A DNA stretch of 24,854 bases from contig NZ_CM002285.1 in NCBI RefSeq assembly GCF_000497445.1, positions 3,401,090 to 3,425,943 of the forward strand. Direction: 5' to 3'. The stretch comes from Streptomyces roseochromogenus subsp. oscitans DS 12.976. Its GTDB lineage: Bacteria; Actinomycetota; Actinomycetes; Streptomycetales; Streptomycetaceae. Shown here one piece after another: positions 15,178 through 22,663 of this stretch (positions are counted from its first letter, which is position 1; every line of letters begins with the position of its first letter). The position numbers and the translations under genes are program-made. Under the pieces are notes generated by a model, which saw only the letters and a list, made by a program, of their open reading frames with translations, was not told the origin of the DNA and searched no databases.

Positions 15178-17231
15178 TCAGCGGCTGTTGAGCTGGGTCC
15201 GCAGCCGTTCCGGATCGGTCGTCGGCGCGTCACAGGTGAAGTTACGGCACACGTAAACCGCAGGTTGACCGCCCACGAGCGGGCGGCCGGCGACGAGCGG
15301 GAATTCATCACTCTCCGCAGTACCCATGGCCACGACCGCGCCCGGGGCGGTGCCCAGAAGTGCCGTACGGTGCAGGGCCGTTGTCTTTTCGTCTGCGGGG
15401 TCGGGTCCGACGACGGCGATCTCCTTCGGCCCGTCGAGAAGGGCCTCGGCGACGGCCAGCCCCCAGCCGATGAACCGGGGCACGCGCGGCCCCAGGGCCT
15501 TCACCACTCCCAACGCCCGTTCGGCGGCGGTCCGATGAGGCTCGGAACCGGTGTGCGCGGCATAGCTCAGCAGGGCGGCGGCCGCGGCGGTCCAGCCGGA
15601 GGGGGTGGCGTTGTCGGTGGGGTCCTGCGGTCGGCGGATGAGCTGTTCGGCGTCGGCAGCGGTGTCGTAGAGGGCGCCGGTCCCGGGGTCGGTGAAGCGG
15701 GCGAGCACATGGTCGAGGAGCAGTCCGGCGAAGTCCAGCCACACGCCCTCCCCCGTCACGGAGGCCAGCGCCAGGAAGCCCTCGGCGACGTCCGCGTAGT
15801 CCTCCAGGACACCGGCGTTGGGGCCGACCCGGCCGTCCTTGCTGGTGCGGGCGAGCTGGGCGTGTTCGTCGAGGTGCACACGGACGAGGAGGTCGGCGGC
15901 GACGAGGGCGGCCTCGATCAGATCGGGCCGGTCGAAGTAGGCGCCGGTCTCGGCGAGCGCGGCGACGGCGAGGCCGTTCCAGGCGGCGACGACCTTGTCG
16001 TCCCGGCCGGGTGCGGGGCGCCGCCGCCGTTCGCGCAGCAGCCGTTCCTGGACGGAGGCGATCTTCTGGGCGTCGAAAACGGTTTCCTGCTGGGGCAGTT
16101 GGAGGACCGACTGGCCGTGCTCGAAGGTGCCCTCGTCGGTCACTCCGTAGTACTGGGCGGCGAGGTCGCCGTCCGCGTCGCCGAGGACGGCACGCAGCCG
16201 CTCGGGCGTCCACACGTAGTACGCACCCTCGACGTGCCGCCCGCTCCCGTCGTCGCTGTCGGCATCGAGCGCGGAGGCGAATCCGCCTTCGTCCGTGCGG
16301 AGTTCGCCGACGAGGAAGTCGGCGGTCTCCAGGGCGACGCGCCGGGCGAGGTCCGATCCGGTGGCGCGCCAGAGGTGGGCGTAGACCCGGCACAGCAGCG
16401 CGTTGTCGTACAGCATCTTCTCGAAGTGCGGCACGACCCAGTCACGGTCGACGGAGTACCGGGCGAAGCCGCCGCCCAGCTGGTCGTAGATCCCGCCCCG
16501 GGCCATGCGCTCGCAGGTGTCCTGGGCCATCTGCAGCGCGCCCTCGGCGCCGGTCCGCGCGTGGTGCCGCAGCAGGAACTCCAGCACCATGGACGGCGGG
16601 AACTTCGGCGCACCGCCGAATCCGCCGCGCTGCGGGTCGTACTCGCGGGTCAGTCCGAGCAGGGCTTGCGCGAGTTCCTGCTCGCCGGGCGGCTGCGCGG
16701 CCTGGTGGCTGATCTCCCGCTGGGCGAGGTCGCGGACGATCTTCCCGGCGACCTCGGTGACCTCGTCACGCCGGGTGTCCCAGGCCTGCCGCACGCCCTC
16801 CAGCACCTGCCGGAAGGAGGGCATGCCGTGCCGGGGCGCGGGCGGGAAATAGGTCCCGAAGTAGAACGGCTCGGCGTCCGGGGTGAGGAAGACGGTCATC
16901 GGCCACCCGCCCTGGCCGGTGGCGGCCTGTACGGCCTCCATGTACACGGCGTCCACGTCCGGCCGCTCCTCGCGGTCGACCTTGACGCTGACGAAGTGCT
17001 CGTTGAGATAGTCGGCGGTGGCCCGGTCCTCGAAGGACTCGTGCGCCATGACATGACACCAGTGGATCACCGGAAGCATAAGTGGCAGGACGCATAGCCC
17101 ACGCTCAAGAGAATGGGCACGTCCCGCCGCTTCGCTTCCGTCATCGCCTCCTCTCCCCATGGCCACCAATCCACCGGGTTGGAAGCGTGCTGGAGCAGGT
17201 AGGGCGATTGGGAGTCAGCCAATCGATTCAT
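15178..17231 (-). pseudogene. DUF255 / YyaL-type thioredoxin-domain protein, frameshifted by a 20-base insertion
   Basis: The reading frame from ATG 17231 gives the family N-terminus ([20 protein letters not shown], then DWWPWGEEA and [11 protein letters not shown]). It then meets TGA at 17069-17067 after 54 codons. The body, from HWCHVMAHESFED to stop 15178, is in another frame. Removing exactly 20 bases (17062-17081, between two GTGG repeats) restores CHWCHV and an uninterrupted 677-residue protein, the usual length of the family. The intact protein has an N-terminal thioredoxin-like domain with CxxC and an (alpha/alpha)6 barrel-like region related to N-acylglucosamine 2-epimerases; its function in bacteria is not established. 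As written, no product contains both halves. Later in-frame starts would lack the redox motif. ATG 17231 overlaps the stop of a small upstream ORF. Confidence 0.85.
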
Positions 17232-17449
17232 ACCGGCATCGTCGCACGACCGGTACCGTCCGGCCCACCTTGCGAGGCTGTGTGTCCGGCCTCAGCGGCC
17301 GGTGCGACGACGTCGTACCGCCTGTTCGCGGGCGCAGAGGAGGGCTGGAGAGCCGACGAGGAGCGGGGCCTGCGCGGTGACGGGCTGCGGCCGTCCGCGA
17401 CGAGCAGGTCCTCCCTGCGCGTGTCGGCATACACCACGTCGATTTCCAT
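17228..17449 (-). CDS. Possible small protein (73 aa) coupled to the DUF255 gene
   Basis: An ATG at 17449 is preceded, eight bases away, by GAGGTGG (17464-17458), a very good Shine-Dalgarno. The frame ends in TGA at 17230-17228, overlapping the ATG of the DUF255 gene as ATGA. The product starts [16 protein letters not shown] and then becomes Ser/Pro/Arg-rich and probably disordered. I do not recognise it. The ribosome site and the overlap support a real translated leader gene; the low-complexity second half argues for decay or chance. Confidence 0.35.
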   Translation of the reverse strand: MEIDVVYADTRREDLLVADGRSPSPRRPRSSSALQPSSAPANRRYDVVAPAAEAGHTASQGGPDGTGRATMPV

Positions 17450-17467
17450 GAAGTAGTCCACCTCAGA

Positions 17468-17878
17468 TCAGCCGGCGAGGAACCGGACGGCACGTCTGCG
17501 CCCCTCGGCCGCGTTGAGCGGGCGGACCCGTCCGTCGCATCCCGCCCTGGCGTTCGACTGCGCCTCGCTCACGCTTGAACGTCCGCGCAGGGCGGCGACG
17601 GTCGCGGGCGAGACCCCCGTACTCCCCGCGATCCGCCGGTCCGACCCCTGCGAACGGGTGGAGAGGAAGCGCTCGGCCGCCGCGGTGCGGTCGGCCTGCG
17701 ACAGCGGCAGTCCGTGCTGGGAGTTCAGCCGGACGGCCGGGACGAACGCATCCTCCCCGGTGCCCTCGACGAACCAGGCCTCGACGTACTCCTCTCCACG
17801 CGGCAGCGCCGCCCGCAGACGGTGTGCCCCGTGTCCCTCCTCAGGACGCGCTGCACCACCGGTCAACACCTCGGGCAC
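17468..17878 (-). pseudogene. Truncated ParB/StrR-like pathway regulator
   Basis: The 136-residue frame matches the middle of the ParB-like regulators found in antibiotic clusters (the StrR type): HRLRAALPRGEEYVEAWFVEG, NSQHGLPLSQADRTAAAERFL, a helix-turn-helix around residues 65-95 (SDRRIAGSTGVSPATVAALR), and GRVRPLNAAEGRRRA near the end. Full family members are roughly 300-350 residues. Here the N-terminal ParB strand region is replaced by unrelated residues, with an in-frame stop further upstream, and the C-terminal half is absent after TGA 17470-17468. GTG 17878 does have AGGAAGG (17893-17887) eight bases upstream, so a short product could still be made. It is probably a remnant of a cluster regulator; the family match is from memory of motifs. 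Confidence 0.55.
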
Positions 17879-17956
17879 GGGCGGTACCTTCCTGCAGGCG
17901 ACATACGGTGGATCTCACTGCAGCACATCGCTGCTGCCGCATGAAGTGATGACGGG

Positions 17957-17980
17957 GGTCAGCTTGGTCAGTCTGGTCAG
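17957..17980 (+). repeat. Three GGTCAG direct repeats, 9-bp period, upstream of the MFS gene
   Basis: GGTCAG occurs at 17957-17962, 17966-17971 and 17975-17980, with starts exactly nine bases apart (unit GGTCAGNNN), about 50 bases before the GTG at 18033. Head-to-tail repeats in this position often bind activators. The 801-base stretch 17232-18032 otherwise holds only the small ORF and the regulator remnant. Confidence 0.5.
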
Positions 17981-18032
17981 TTCGGCACCGCACGCGTGCG
18001 GCCCGCCCTTTCGTGAAAGGTGACCCACTCCT

Positions 18033-19334
18033 GTGAAGCACCCTGGACGCACCCGCTGGGCCATCGGCGGGCTGCTCGCCGGAGGAATAGTCGTCAACTT
18101 CATGGACCGGACGGCCTTATCGGTGGCGAGCTCGCCCCTGGCCCTTGAATTCGGCCTCGATCTGAGCCGACTCGGCGTCGTGCTCGCCGCGTTCACGTGG
18201 TCGTACTGTCTGGTTCAGCTGCCGGCCGGCGCCCTGGTGGACATCTTCGGCGTGTCCTGGCTCACCCGTATCGGGTCGGCCCTGTGGGCTGTCGCCAGCC
18301 TGCTGACCGCGGTGGCCGGCGGACTCGGTCCCCTCATCGCGGCACGTCTGCTGCTGGGCGTGGCCGAGGGACCGTCCATGGTCTCCGCGTCCAAGGCGAC
18401 CGCCGCGTGGTTTCCGCTCGGCGAACGCGGTACGGCGACGGCGGTGTTCGACGGCGCCACCAAGTTCGCCAACATGGTGGCGTTCCCGGTGCTGGCTTTC
18501 GTGATGAGCGAGTGGGGCTGGCGGGCCGGGTTCCTGTTCAGCGCGGCACTCAGCCTGGTGTTCTCGGCGCTGTGGTGGTGGGGCTACCGGGACCCGTCCG
18601 AGCATCCCCTGCTGCGCGACAGCGAGCGGGAGTTCATCCTCGGCGGCGGGGCGCGGGACACCGACCGGGGGCGTGCCGGGCAGCTCCGCTCCGTCCTGTG
18701 CACCGGAAGGAACTGGGTCGTGGCCCTCGCCTTCGCCTGCTACGGCTACACGATCAACGTGGTGGTCACCTGGATGCCCGAGTTCTTCCAGCGGCAGTTC
18801 GGCCTCCGGCTGCTCAACTCCGGCATCCACTCGATGATCCCCTGGGCGGTGGCGACCGTGGCCGAACTCGTGGTCGGCGGCTGGCTGGTGGACCGGCTGG
18901 TCCGCCGGGGCCATGACCCGATGCGGATCCGCAGGAACGTACTGACCGTGGGACTGACACTCGGCGCCACGATCGGGGCGGCGGGGACCGCCGATTCGGC
19001 GGCCGAGGCCGTGTGCTGGATGTCGGTCTCACTCTCCGGGCTGGCCATCGCGGCACCCGTGGCGTGGAGCCTGCCGGGCCTGCTGGCGGCGCCCGGCACC
19101 GTGGGGGCGGTCAGCGGCCTGATGAACTTCGCCAACACGGCGGCCACCGGCTTCGGTGTGATGTTCACCGGGTGGCTGGCTCAGGCGACCGGAACGTTCC
19201 ACGCGCCCTTCCTGTTCGCGGTCGCGGTGCTGGCCGTGGGCGTACTCCTGTACCGGTACGTGCTGCGTACGACGGCGTCGGACAGCTCACCGCCCCGGCT
19301 CCGGCCCTCGGCGTCGTCCGAGATCAAGGCCTGA
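18033..19334 (+). CDS. MFS transporter, anion:cation symporter (ACS) type, with a TTA codon
   Basis: The 433-residue protein has 12 predicted helices. NFMDRTALSVA (22-32) corresponds to the N-Y-x-D-R-x-x-L-S-x-A signature of the ACS family (hexuronate, glucarate, phthalate and similar organic anions). RLLLGVAEGPSMVSASKATAAWFP with PLGERG (about 105-133) is the second family block. Motif A is degenerate: GALVDIFGVSW lacks the usual Arg. Leu29 is encoded by TTA (18117-18119), the codon read by the bldA tRNA in Streptomyces, so full translation should depend on development. The start is GTG 18033 after GAAAGGTGA. Uptake of an organic acid is the family expectation; the substrate is unknown and export is possible. 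It precedes the TPR regulator by 133 bases on the same strand. Confidence 0.85.
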   Translation: MKHPGRTRWAIGGLLAGGIVVNFMDRTALSVASSPLALEFGLDLSRLGVVLAAFTWSYCLVQLPAGALVDIFGVSWLTRIGSALWAVASLLTAVAGGLGPLIAARLLLGVAEGPSMVSASKATAAWFPLGERGTATAVFDGATKFANMVAFPVLAFVMSEWGWRAGFLFSAALSLVFSALWWWGYRDPSEHPLLRDSEREFILGGGARDTDRGRAGQLRSVLCTGRNWVVALAFACYGYTINVVVTWMPEFFQRQFGLRLLNSGIHSMIPWAVATVAELVVGGWLVDRLVRRGHDPMRIRRNVLTVGLTLGATIGAAGTADSAAEAVCWMSVSLSGLAIAAPVAWSLPGLLAAPGTVGAVSGLMNFANTAATGFGVMFTGWLAQATGTFHAPFLFAVAVLAVGVLLYRYVLRTTASDSSPPRLRPSASSEIKA

Positions 19335-19467
19335 GATCTGCACGCCGGGCCGCTCCACCGCACACACCGTGAGCACCTGCGCCTCGCCTGCAACAACTGT
19401 GTGCGCCGTCACGGATTCCGTAGCATTGCGCCAGGGAAGTGCTGGCAAGGGAGGTCGAGGTTCCGCA

Positions 19468-20775
19468 ATGAACGAGACGTCACTGCTGGCTACTTGCCTG
19501 GTGCGATTAGCGTGGTCGCCGGAGCGACTGGCCAGCGAGATCAACAAGAGGTGCGGCACCGGAACCATCAGCAGCAAGGCCCCCTACAACTGGCTCAAGG
19601 GTGCCCGCCCCCGACGCCGGCTCCCTCACGTGGTCGCGCAGATCCTGTCCGACCGGCTCGGTGAACCCATCTCCGTCGAAGCGCTGTGGCCCCAGCACTT
19701 CACGGCGGCCCAGGACCCGCAGGCGCAGGCCGCCGGTCTCCGGGCCCCGGGCACGAACGGCGCCGCGGAGCCCGGGCACGACCTGATCGGCGCCGCGGTG
19801 GACTGGCTGGTGGCCGACGAGGCGGACGCGCCCTCGCAGCTCCGCGGCGACGAACTCCCCGCCGTCGCCGTCGACCTGCTGACCACCCGGATCCGTCAGC
19901 TGCGCGAGCTGGACGACGCCTTCCGCGGCACCCGGCTGGTGATGGACTGGGCACTCCAGGACTTCCAATGGGCCAGAAGACTGGCTGACGAGTGCTGTTA
20001 CGACGCGGAGACCGGCGTACGGCTGCACCGCGGCATCGCCGAGCTGGGCCAGCTCGCCGGATGGCTGGCCGCGGACCTGGGGATGACCAGGCGCAGCCGG
20101 AGCTGTTTCGTGACCGCGTTGCGCGCCGCGCACACCGCGGGCGACCGTGCCCTGGCCGCGTACATCATTTCCTGTATGAGCTACCACGCCACGTGGGAAG
20201 GCCGGGGCGAGGAGGCGCTGCGTCTGATCCGCATCGCACGCAAGGGTTCAGCGGTGGAGGACATGGGTCTCGGCGCGGCGTTGCTGGCCACCCGTGAGGC
20301 ACGGGCCCGTGCGAGCCTCGGCGACGAGGCCGGCTGCCGGCTCGCCATGGACGCGGCGGCCGACCTCAGCCGGCATGGTGAGCCGCCGGCCGACGCCCCC
20401 TGGGCCTACTGGCTGACACCGGCCGTCATGGTGGCCGACGCCGGTCGGGCATGGCTGGAACTGGGCCGCCCCCACCAGGCGGAGCAGCATCTGGCACACG
20501 GCATCGAACTGCTCGGGGACAGCCAGCCGCTGAACCGGCTGCTGCACCACACCTCGCTGGCCGAGGCCCGGCTGTCCCGGCACATTGTGGACGGCGCGGC
20601 GGAAGCCGCCCACGACGCCCTGTCCCTCGCCGGGCGGGCCGCCTCCCGGCGCGCCCGGACCCGCCTGACGACCCTCCGCCACAGGTTCCAGCGCTACGAC
20701 AGCCGGGCGGCACGCGACTTCGTACAGCGGGCGAACGACGTCCTGAGCGCCGATCCCCAGGAGACGGCAAGCTGA
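19468..20775 (+). CDS. HTH/TPR-type regulator (Streptomyces NsdA-like architecture), with a TTA codon
   Basis: The 435-residue product has an N-terminal DNA-binding-like module (about 1-65) with RLASEINKRCGTG, APYNWLKGARPRRRLPHVVAQILSDRLG and ISVEALWP, a pattern I associate with Streptomyces regulators carrying a long TPR domain. The remaining 350 residues are Ala/Leu-rich helical repeats (FVTALRAAHTAGDRALAAYI, GRGEEALRLIRIA, GRPHQAEQHLAHGIELL). No enzyme motif is seen. Leu14 is TTA (19507-19509), predicting bldA dependence. ATG 19468 is chosen over in-frame upstream starts because AGGGAGG lies about 14 bases before it and homologous N-termini begin there. A possible -10, TAGCAT, is at 19421-19426. 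It likely controls the neighbouring transporter or murB-like gene (inference). Confidence 0.75.
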   Translation: MNETSLLATCLVRLAWSPERLASEINKRCGTGTISSKAPYNWLKGARPRRRLPHVVAQILSDRLGEPISVEALWPQHFTAAQDPQAQAAGLRAPGTNGAAEPGHDLIGAAVDWLVADEADAPSQLRGDELPAVAVDLLTTRIRQLRELDDAFRGTRLVMDWALQDFQWARRLADECCYDAETGVRLHRGIAELGQLAGWLAADLGMTRRSRSCFVTALRAAHTAGDRALAAYIISCMSYHATWEGRGEEALRLIRIARKGSAVEDMGLGAALLATREARARASLGDEAGCRLAMDAAADLSRHGEPPADAPWAYWLTPAVMVADAGRAWLELGRPHQAEQHLAHGIELLGDSQPLNRLLHHTSLAEARLSRHIVDGAAEAAHDALSLAGRAASRRARTRLTTLRHRFQRYDSRAARDFVQRANDVLSADPQETAS

Positions 20776-20814
20776 CAGAGCCGACAGGGGGCCGGGGCCC
20801 GGCCACGAGTTGCC

Positions 20815-20846
20815 CGTCGTACCCAGGCACCGTCGTACCCAGGCAC
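20815..20846 (+). repeat. Perfect 16-bp tandem duplication in the murB-like leader
   Basis: The unit CGTCGTACCCAGGCAC occurs twice with no mismatch (20815-20830 and 20831-20846), directly followed by the GAGGAG Shine-Dalgarno region of the gene at 20866. It is non-coding and lies 40 bases after the regulator stop. Confidence 0.9.
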
Positions 20847-20865
20847 CGAGGAGAACACCACGGAT

Positions 20866-21951
20866 ATGCGAGTCACCCACGGCGTACCGCTCGCCCCGAT
20901 GACGACACTGGGCATCGGAGGCCCGGCAGCGGCCTTCGTCGATCTGGACGATCCGGCGGACTTCCCCTCCTTCGTCGAGCTCGCCGGCACCTACGCCGAT
21001 GAACCGGTATGCCTGGGGGCCGGCAGCAACGTCCTGGTCAGCGACCTGGGCTGCTCGTCCGCCGTGCTGCGGATGAACACCAGAGGCGTACGGTGGCGGG
21101 GGGAGACCGCCGACGGCCGCACGCTGGTCGAGGTCCAGGCCGGCCACCCGCTCGTCGACCTCGTCGCCACCACCATCGACGAGGGCCTGAGCGGTATGGA
21201 GATGCTCGTGGGCATCCCCGGGACGACGGGCGCCACGCCGATCCAGAACGTCGGCGCCTACGGTCAGGAGATCTCCGACACCCTGGTCGAAGTGACCGCC
21301 TGGGACTGGGAGTTGGGACGCAGGGTCGCCATGGAGGCCGCGTCCTGCGGGCTGGGCCACCGCACCAGCATCTTCAAGAGATCCCGTCGCTGGACCCTGC
21401 TGAAGCTGGTCTTCGCCCTGCGCCGTTCCGAGTTGAGCGCCCCGGTCACCTATCGGATGGTCGCCGCGGAACTCGATGTCCCGGTGGGCAGCCGGGTCCC
21501 TTTGTCCGAGGCCGCCGAGGCCGTGCTCGTCGTCCGCAAGGGCAAGGGCATGGTGCTGGGCTGCTGTGACACCGACCGGCGGTCGGTCGGCAGTGTGTTC
21601 CTCAGTCCCGAGATCACCCCCGCCCAGGCGGAACGACTGCGCGCCCGCAACGCGCCCGTCAACGAGTTCCCCGACGGCTCGACCCGGGTCAGCGCGAGCT
21701 GGCTCATCCGCCAGGCCGGCTTCGAACTCGGCGCCCCGATCGTCGAGGGCGTACGCATCTCGTCGCTGCACTACACCCTGGTCGCCGACGAGGGGGCGAG
21801 GGCGGCCGAATTCACCCGGGCCATCGACATCGTCCAGGAGCAGGCCCTGCTCCGGACGGGGGTGCGGCTCACTCCTGAAGTCGACTTCGTCGGGGAATGG
21901 GAGCCGGGTTCCCCCAGCCGGTGTCCGGGACGCCAGCTCGCGAAGCCTTAG
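20866..21951 (+). CDS. murB: MurB-like FAD-dependent UDP-N-acetylenolpyruvoylglucosamine reductase paralog
   Basis: The 361-residue protein follows the type I MurB plan. The FAD-binding PCMH-type domain is shown by TTLGIGGPA (13-21), GAGSNVLVSD (51-60) and GIPGTTGATPIQNVGAYGQE (116-135). The C-terminal substrate domain has GKGMVL (226-231), the proton-donating serine S243 in VGSVF, SASWLIRQAGF and the catalytic glutamate E338 in TPEVDFVG. The usual Y-R-x-S-x-F-K motif reads H165-R-T-S-I-F-K, so the Tyr corresponding to E. coli Tyr158 is His. MurB makes UDP-N-acetylmuramate for peptidoglycan. Streptomyces normally has a housekeeping murB elsewhere, so this copy, next to bldA-type genes, may be specialised. 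ATG 20866 follows GAGGAG at 20848-20853. Confidence 0.85.
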   Translation: MRVTHGVPLAPMTTLGIGGPAAAFVDLDDPADFPSFVELAGTYADEPVCLGAGSNVLVSDLGCSSAVLRMNTRGVRWRGETADGRTLVEVQAGHPLVDLVATTIDEGLSGMEMLVGIPGTTGATPIQNVGAYGQEISDTLVEVTAWDWELGRRVAMEAASCGLGHRTSIFKRSRRWTLLKLVFALRRSELSAPVTYRMVAAELDVPVGSRVPLSEAAEAVLVVRKGKGMVLGCCDTDRRSVGSVFLSPEITPAQAERLRARNAPVNEFPDGSTRVSASWLIRQAGFELGAPIVEGVRISSLHYTLVADEGARAAEFTRAIDIVQEQALLRTGVRLTPEVDFVGEWEPGSPSRCPGRQLAKP

Positions 21952-22000
21952 CTCCTGGGCCTCCGTTCGCCACCGTTTTCTCCTTTCTGCCGGCTCATGC

Positions 22001-22657
22001 TCATGGGCCGGCCGGTTCGCCGTTCCGCTCTGCCACAGGCTCTGGCACGTACTCGGGCTCAGGCGCGTACTCGGGCTCAGGCGCGTACTCGGGCTCGGGG
22101 GCGGGCTCGGGGGCGGCGTAGAAGCGCAGGTTCACGTGGCGTGCCCCTTCAGGGGCGTCCTCGCGGGTGTGGCCGTAGCGGTCGAGCAGTTCCCCGTAGG
22201 CGCGGACGAAGGCGTGCAGGTCCTCCTTGGTCATCCAGGCGCCGGTGCGCTGCACCTGGGCCCAGCCCTGAGGTCCGCGGTACTCCTGGTGGGCACGGCG
22301 GAAGAGCCGCGTGTCGACCTCGATCTTCAGCAGGGCGAGCTGTTCGGCGGCCGCGTACTCGTCGAGGCCCATTGTGGCCGGGTCGGGCGTGGTGTGGCTG
22401 AACGGCAGCGAGCGCCACCACCGCTCCCGCCCGCCGGACTTCTCCGGGATCTCCTCGATGAGCCACTGCTCGGCGAGTTTGCGCAGGTGATAGCTGGTGG
22501 TGCCGGAGCTCTCGCCGAGTTCGCGGGCGAGGACGGTGGAGTTCGCCTCGCCGTGCCGGCCGAGGTAGTCGAGGATCCGGCGGCGCAGGGGGTTGCCGAG
22601 GGACTTGTAGAGGGCGGTGCGCTCCAGGCTGGTCATCTCGGGCATGCCGTCGCTCAT
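22001..22657 (-). CDS. ArsR-type winged-helix regulator with PEPEYA repeats at the C-terminus
   Basis: The 218-residue product opens with an ArsR/HTH_20 winged helix (about 8-75): LYKSLGNPLRRRILDYLGRHGEANSTVLARELGESSGTTSYHLRKLAEQWLIEE, with recognition helix GTTSYHLRKL. A helical effector or dimer region follows, and then a disordered tail of hexapeptide repeats PEPEYA encoded by 18-bp DNA repeats at 22048-22101. No metal-binding cysteines are seen, so metal sensing is unlikely. ATG 22657 is chosen; internal ATGs at 22645 and 22636 are alternatives. TACGGT (22669-22664) is six bases before the ATG, fitting a leaderless transcript. It is divergent from the membrane-protein gene and probably controls it and itself. 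Confidence 0.85.
   Translation of the reverse strand: MSDGMPEMTSLERTALYKSLGNPLRRRILDYLGRHGEANSTVLARELGESSGTTSYHLRKLAEQWLIEEIPEKSGGRERWWRSLPFSHTTPDPATMGLDEYAAAEQLALLKIEVDTRLFRRAHQEYRGPQGWAQVQRTGAWMTKEDLHAFVRAYGELLDRYGHTREDAPEGARHVNLRFYAAPEPAPEPEYAPEPEYAPEPEYVPEPVAERNGEPAGP
22048..22101. repeat. Three 18-bp tandem repeats coding for PEPEYA hexapeptides
   Basis: The unit begins CGTACTCGGGCTCAGG. It occurs at 22048-22065, 22066-22083 and, slightly changed, at 22084-22101. It lies in frame inside the 3' end of the ArsR-type gene, so copy changes would not break the frame. Confidence 0.85.
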
Positions 22658-22663
22658 GCGGCC

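Noticed and set aside
17062..17081. The minus strand of the 20-base insertion contains TTATGCTTCCGG, identical to 12 bases of the E. coli lac promoter
   Set aside because: The match stops after 12 bases and no other vector sequence is near. A chance match is more likely than a cloning scar, though resequencing would settle it.
15082..17097. Plus-strand 671-codon open frame opposite the DUF255 gene
   Set aside because: Val/Gly/Arg-rich composition with no motif; it is a shadow of the minus-strand gene.
21952..22000. Terminator between the convergent murB-like and ArsR-type genes
   Set aside because: Only about 50 bases, with GGCCGGCC-type short complementarity but no stem longer than a few pairs that I can support.
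22048..22101. Possible CRISPR-like array
   Set aside because: The repeats are directly adjacent without spacers and code for a hexapeptide tail.
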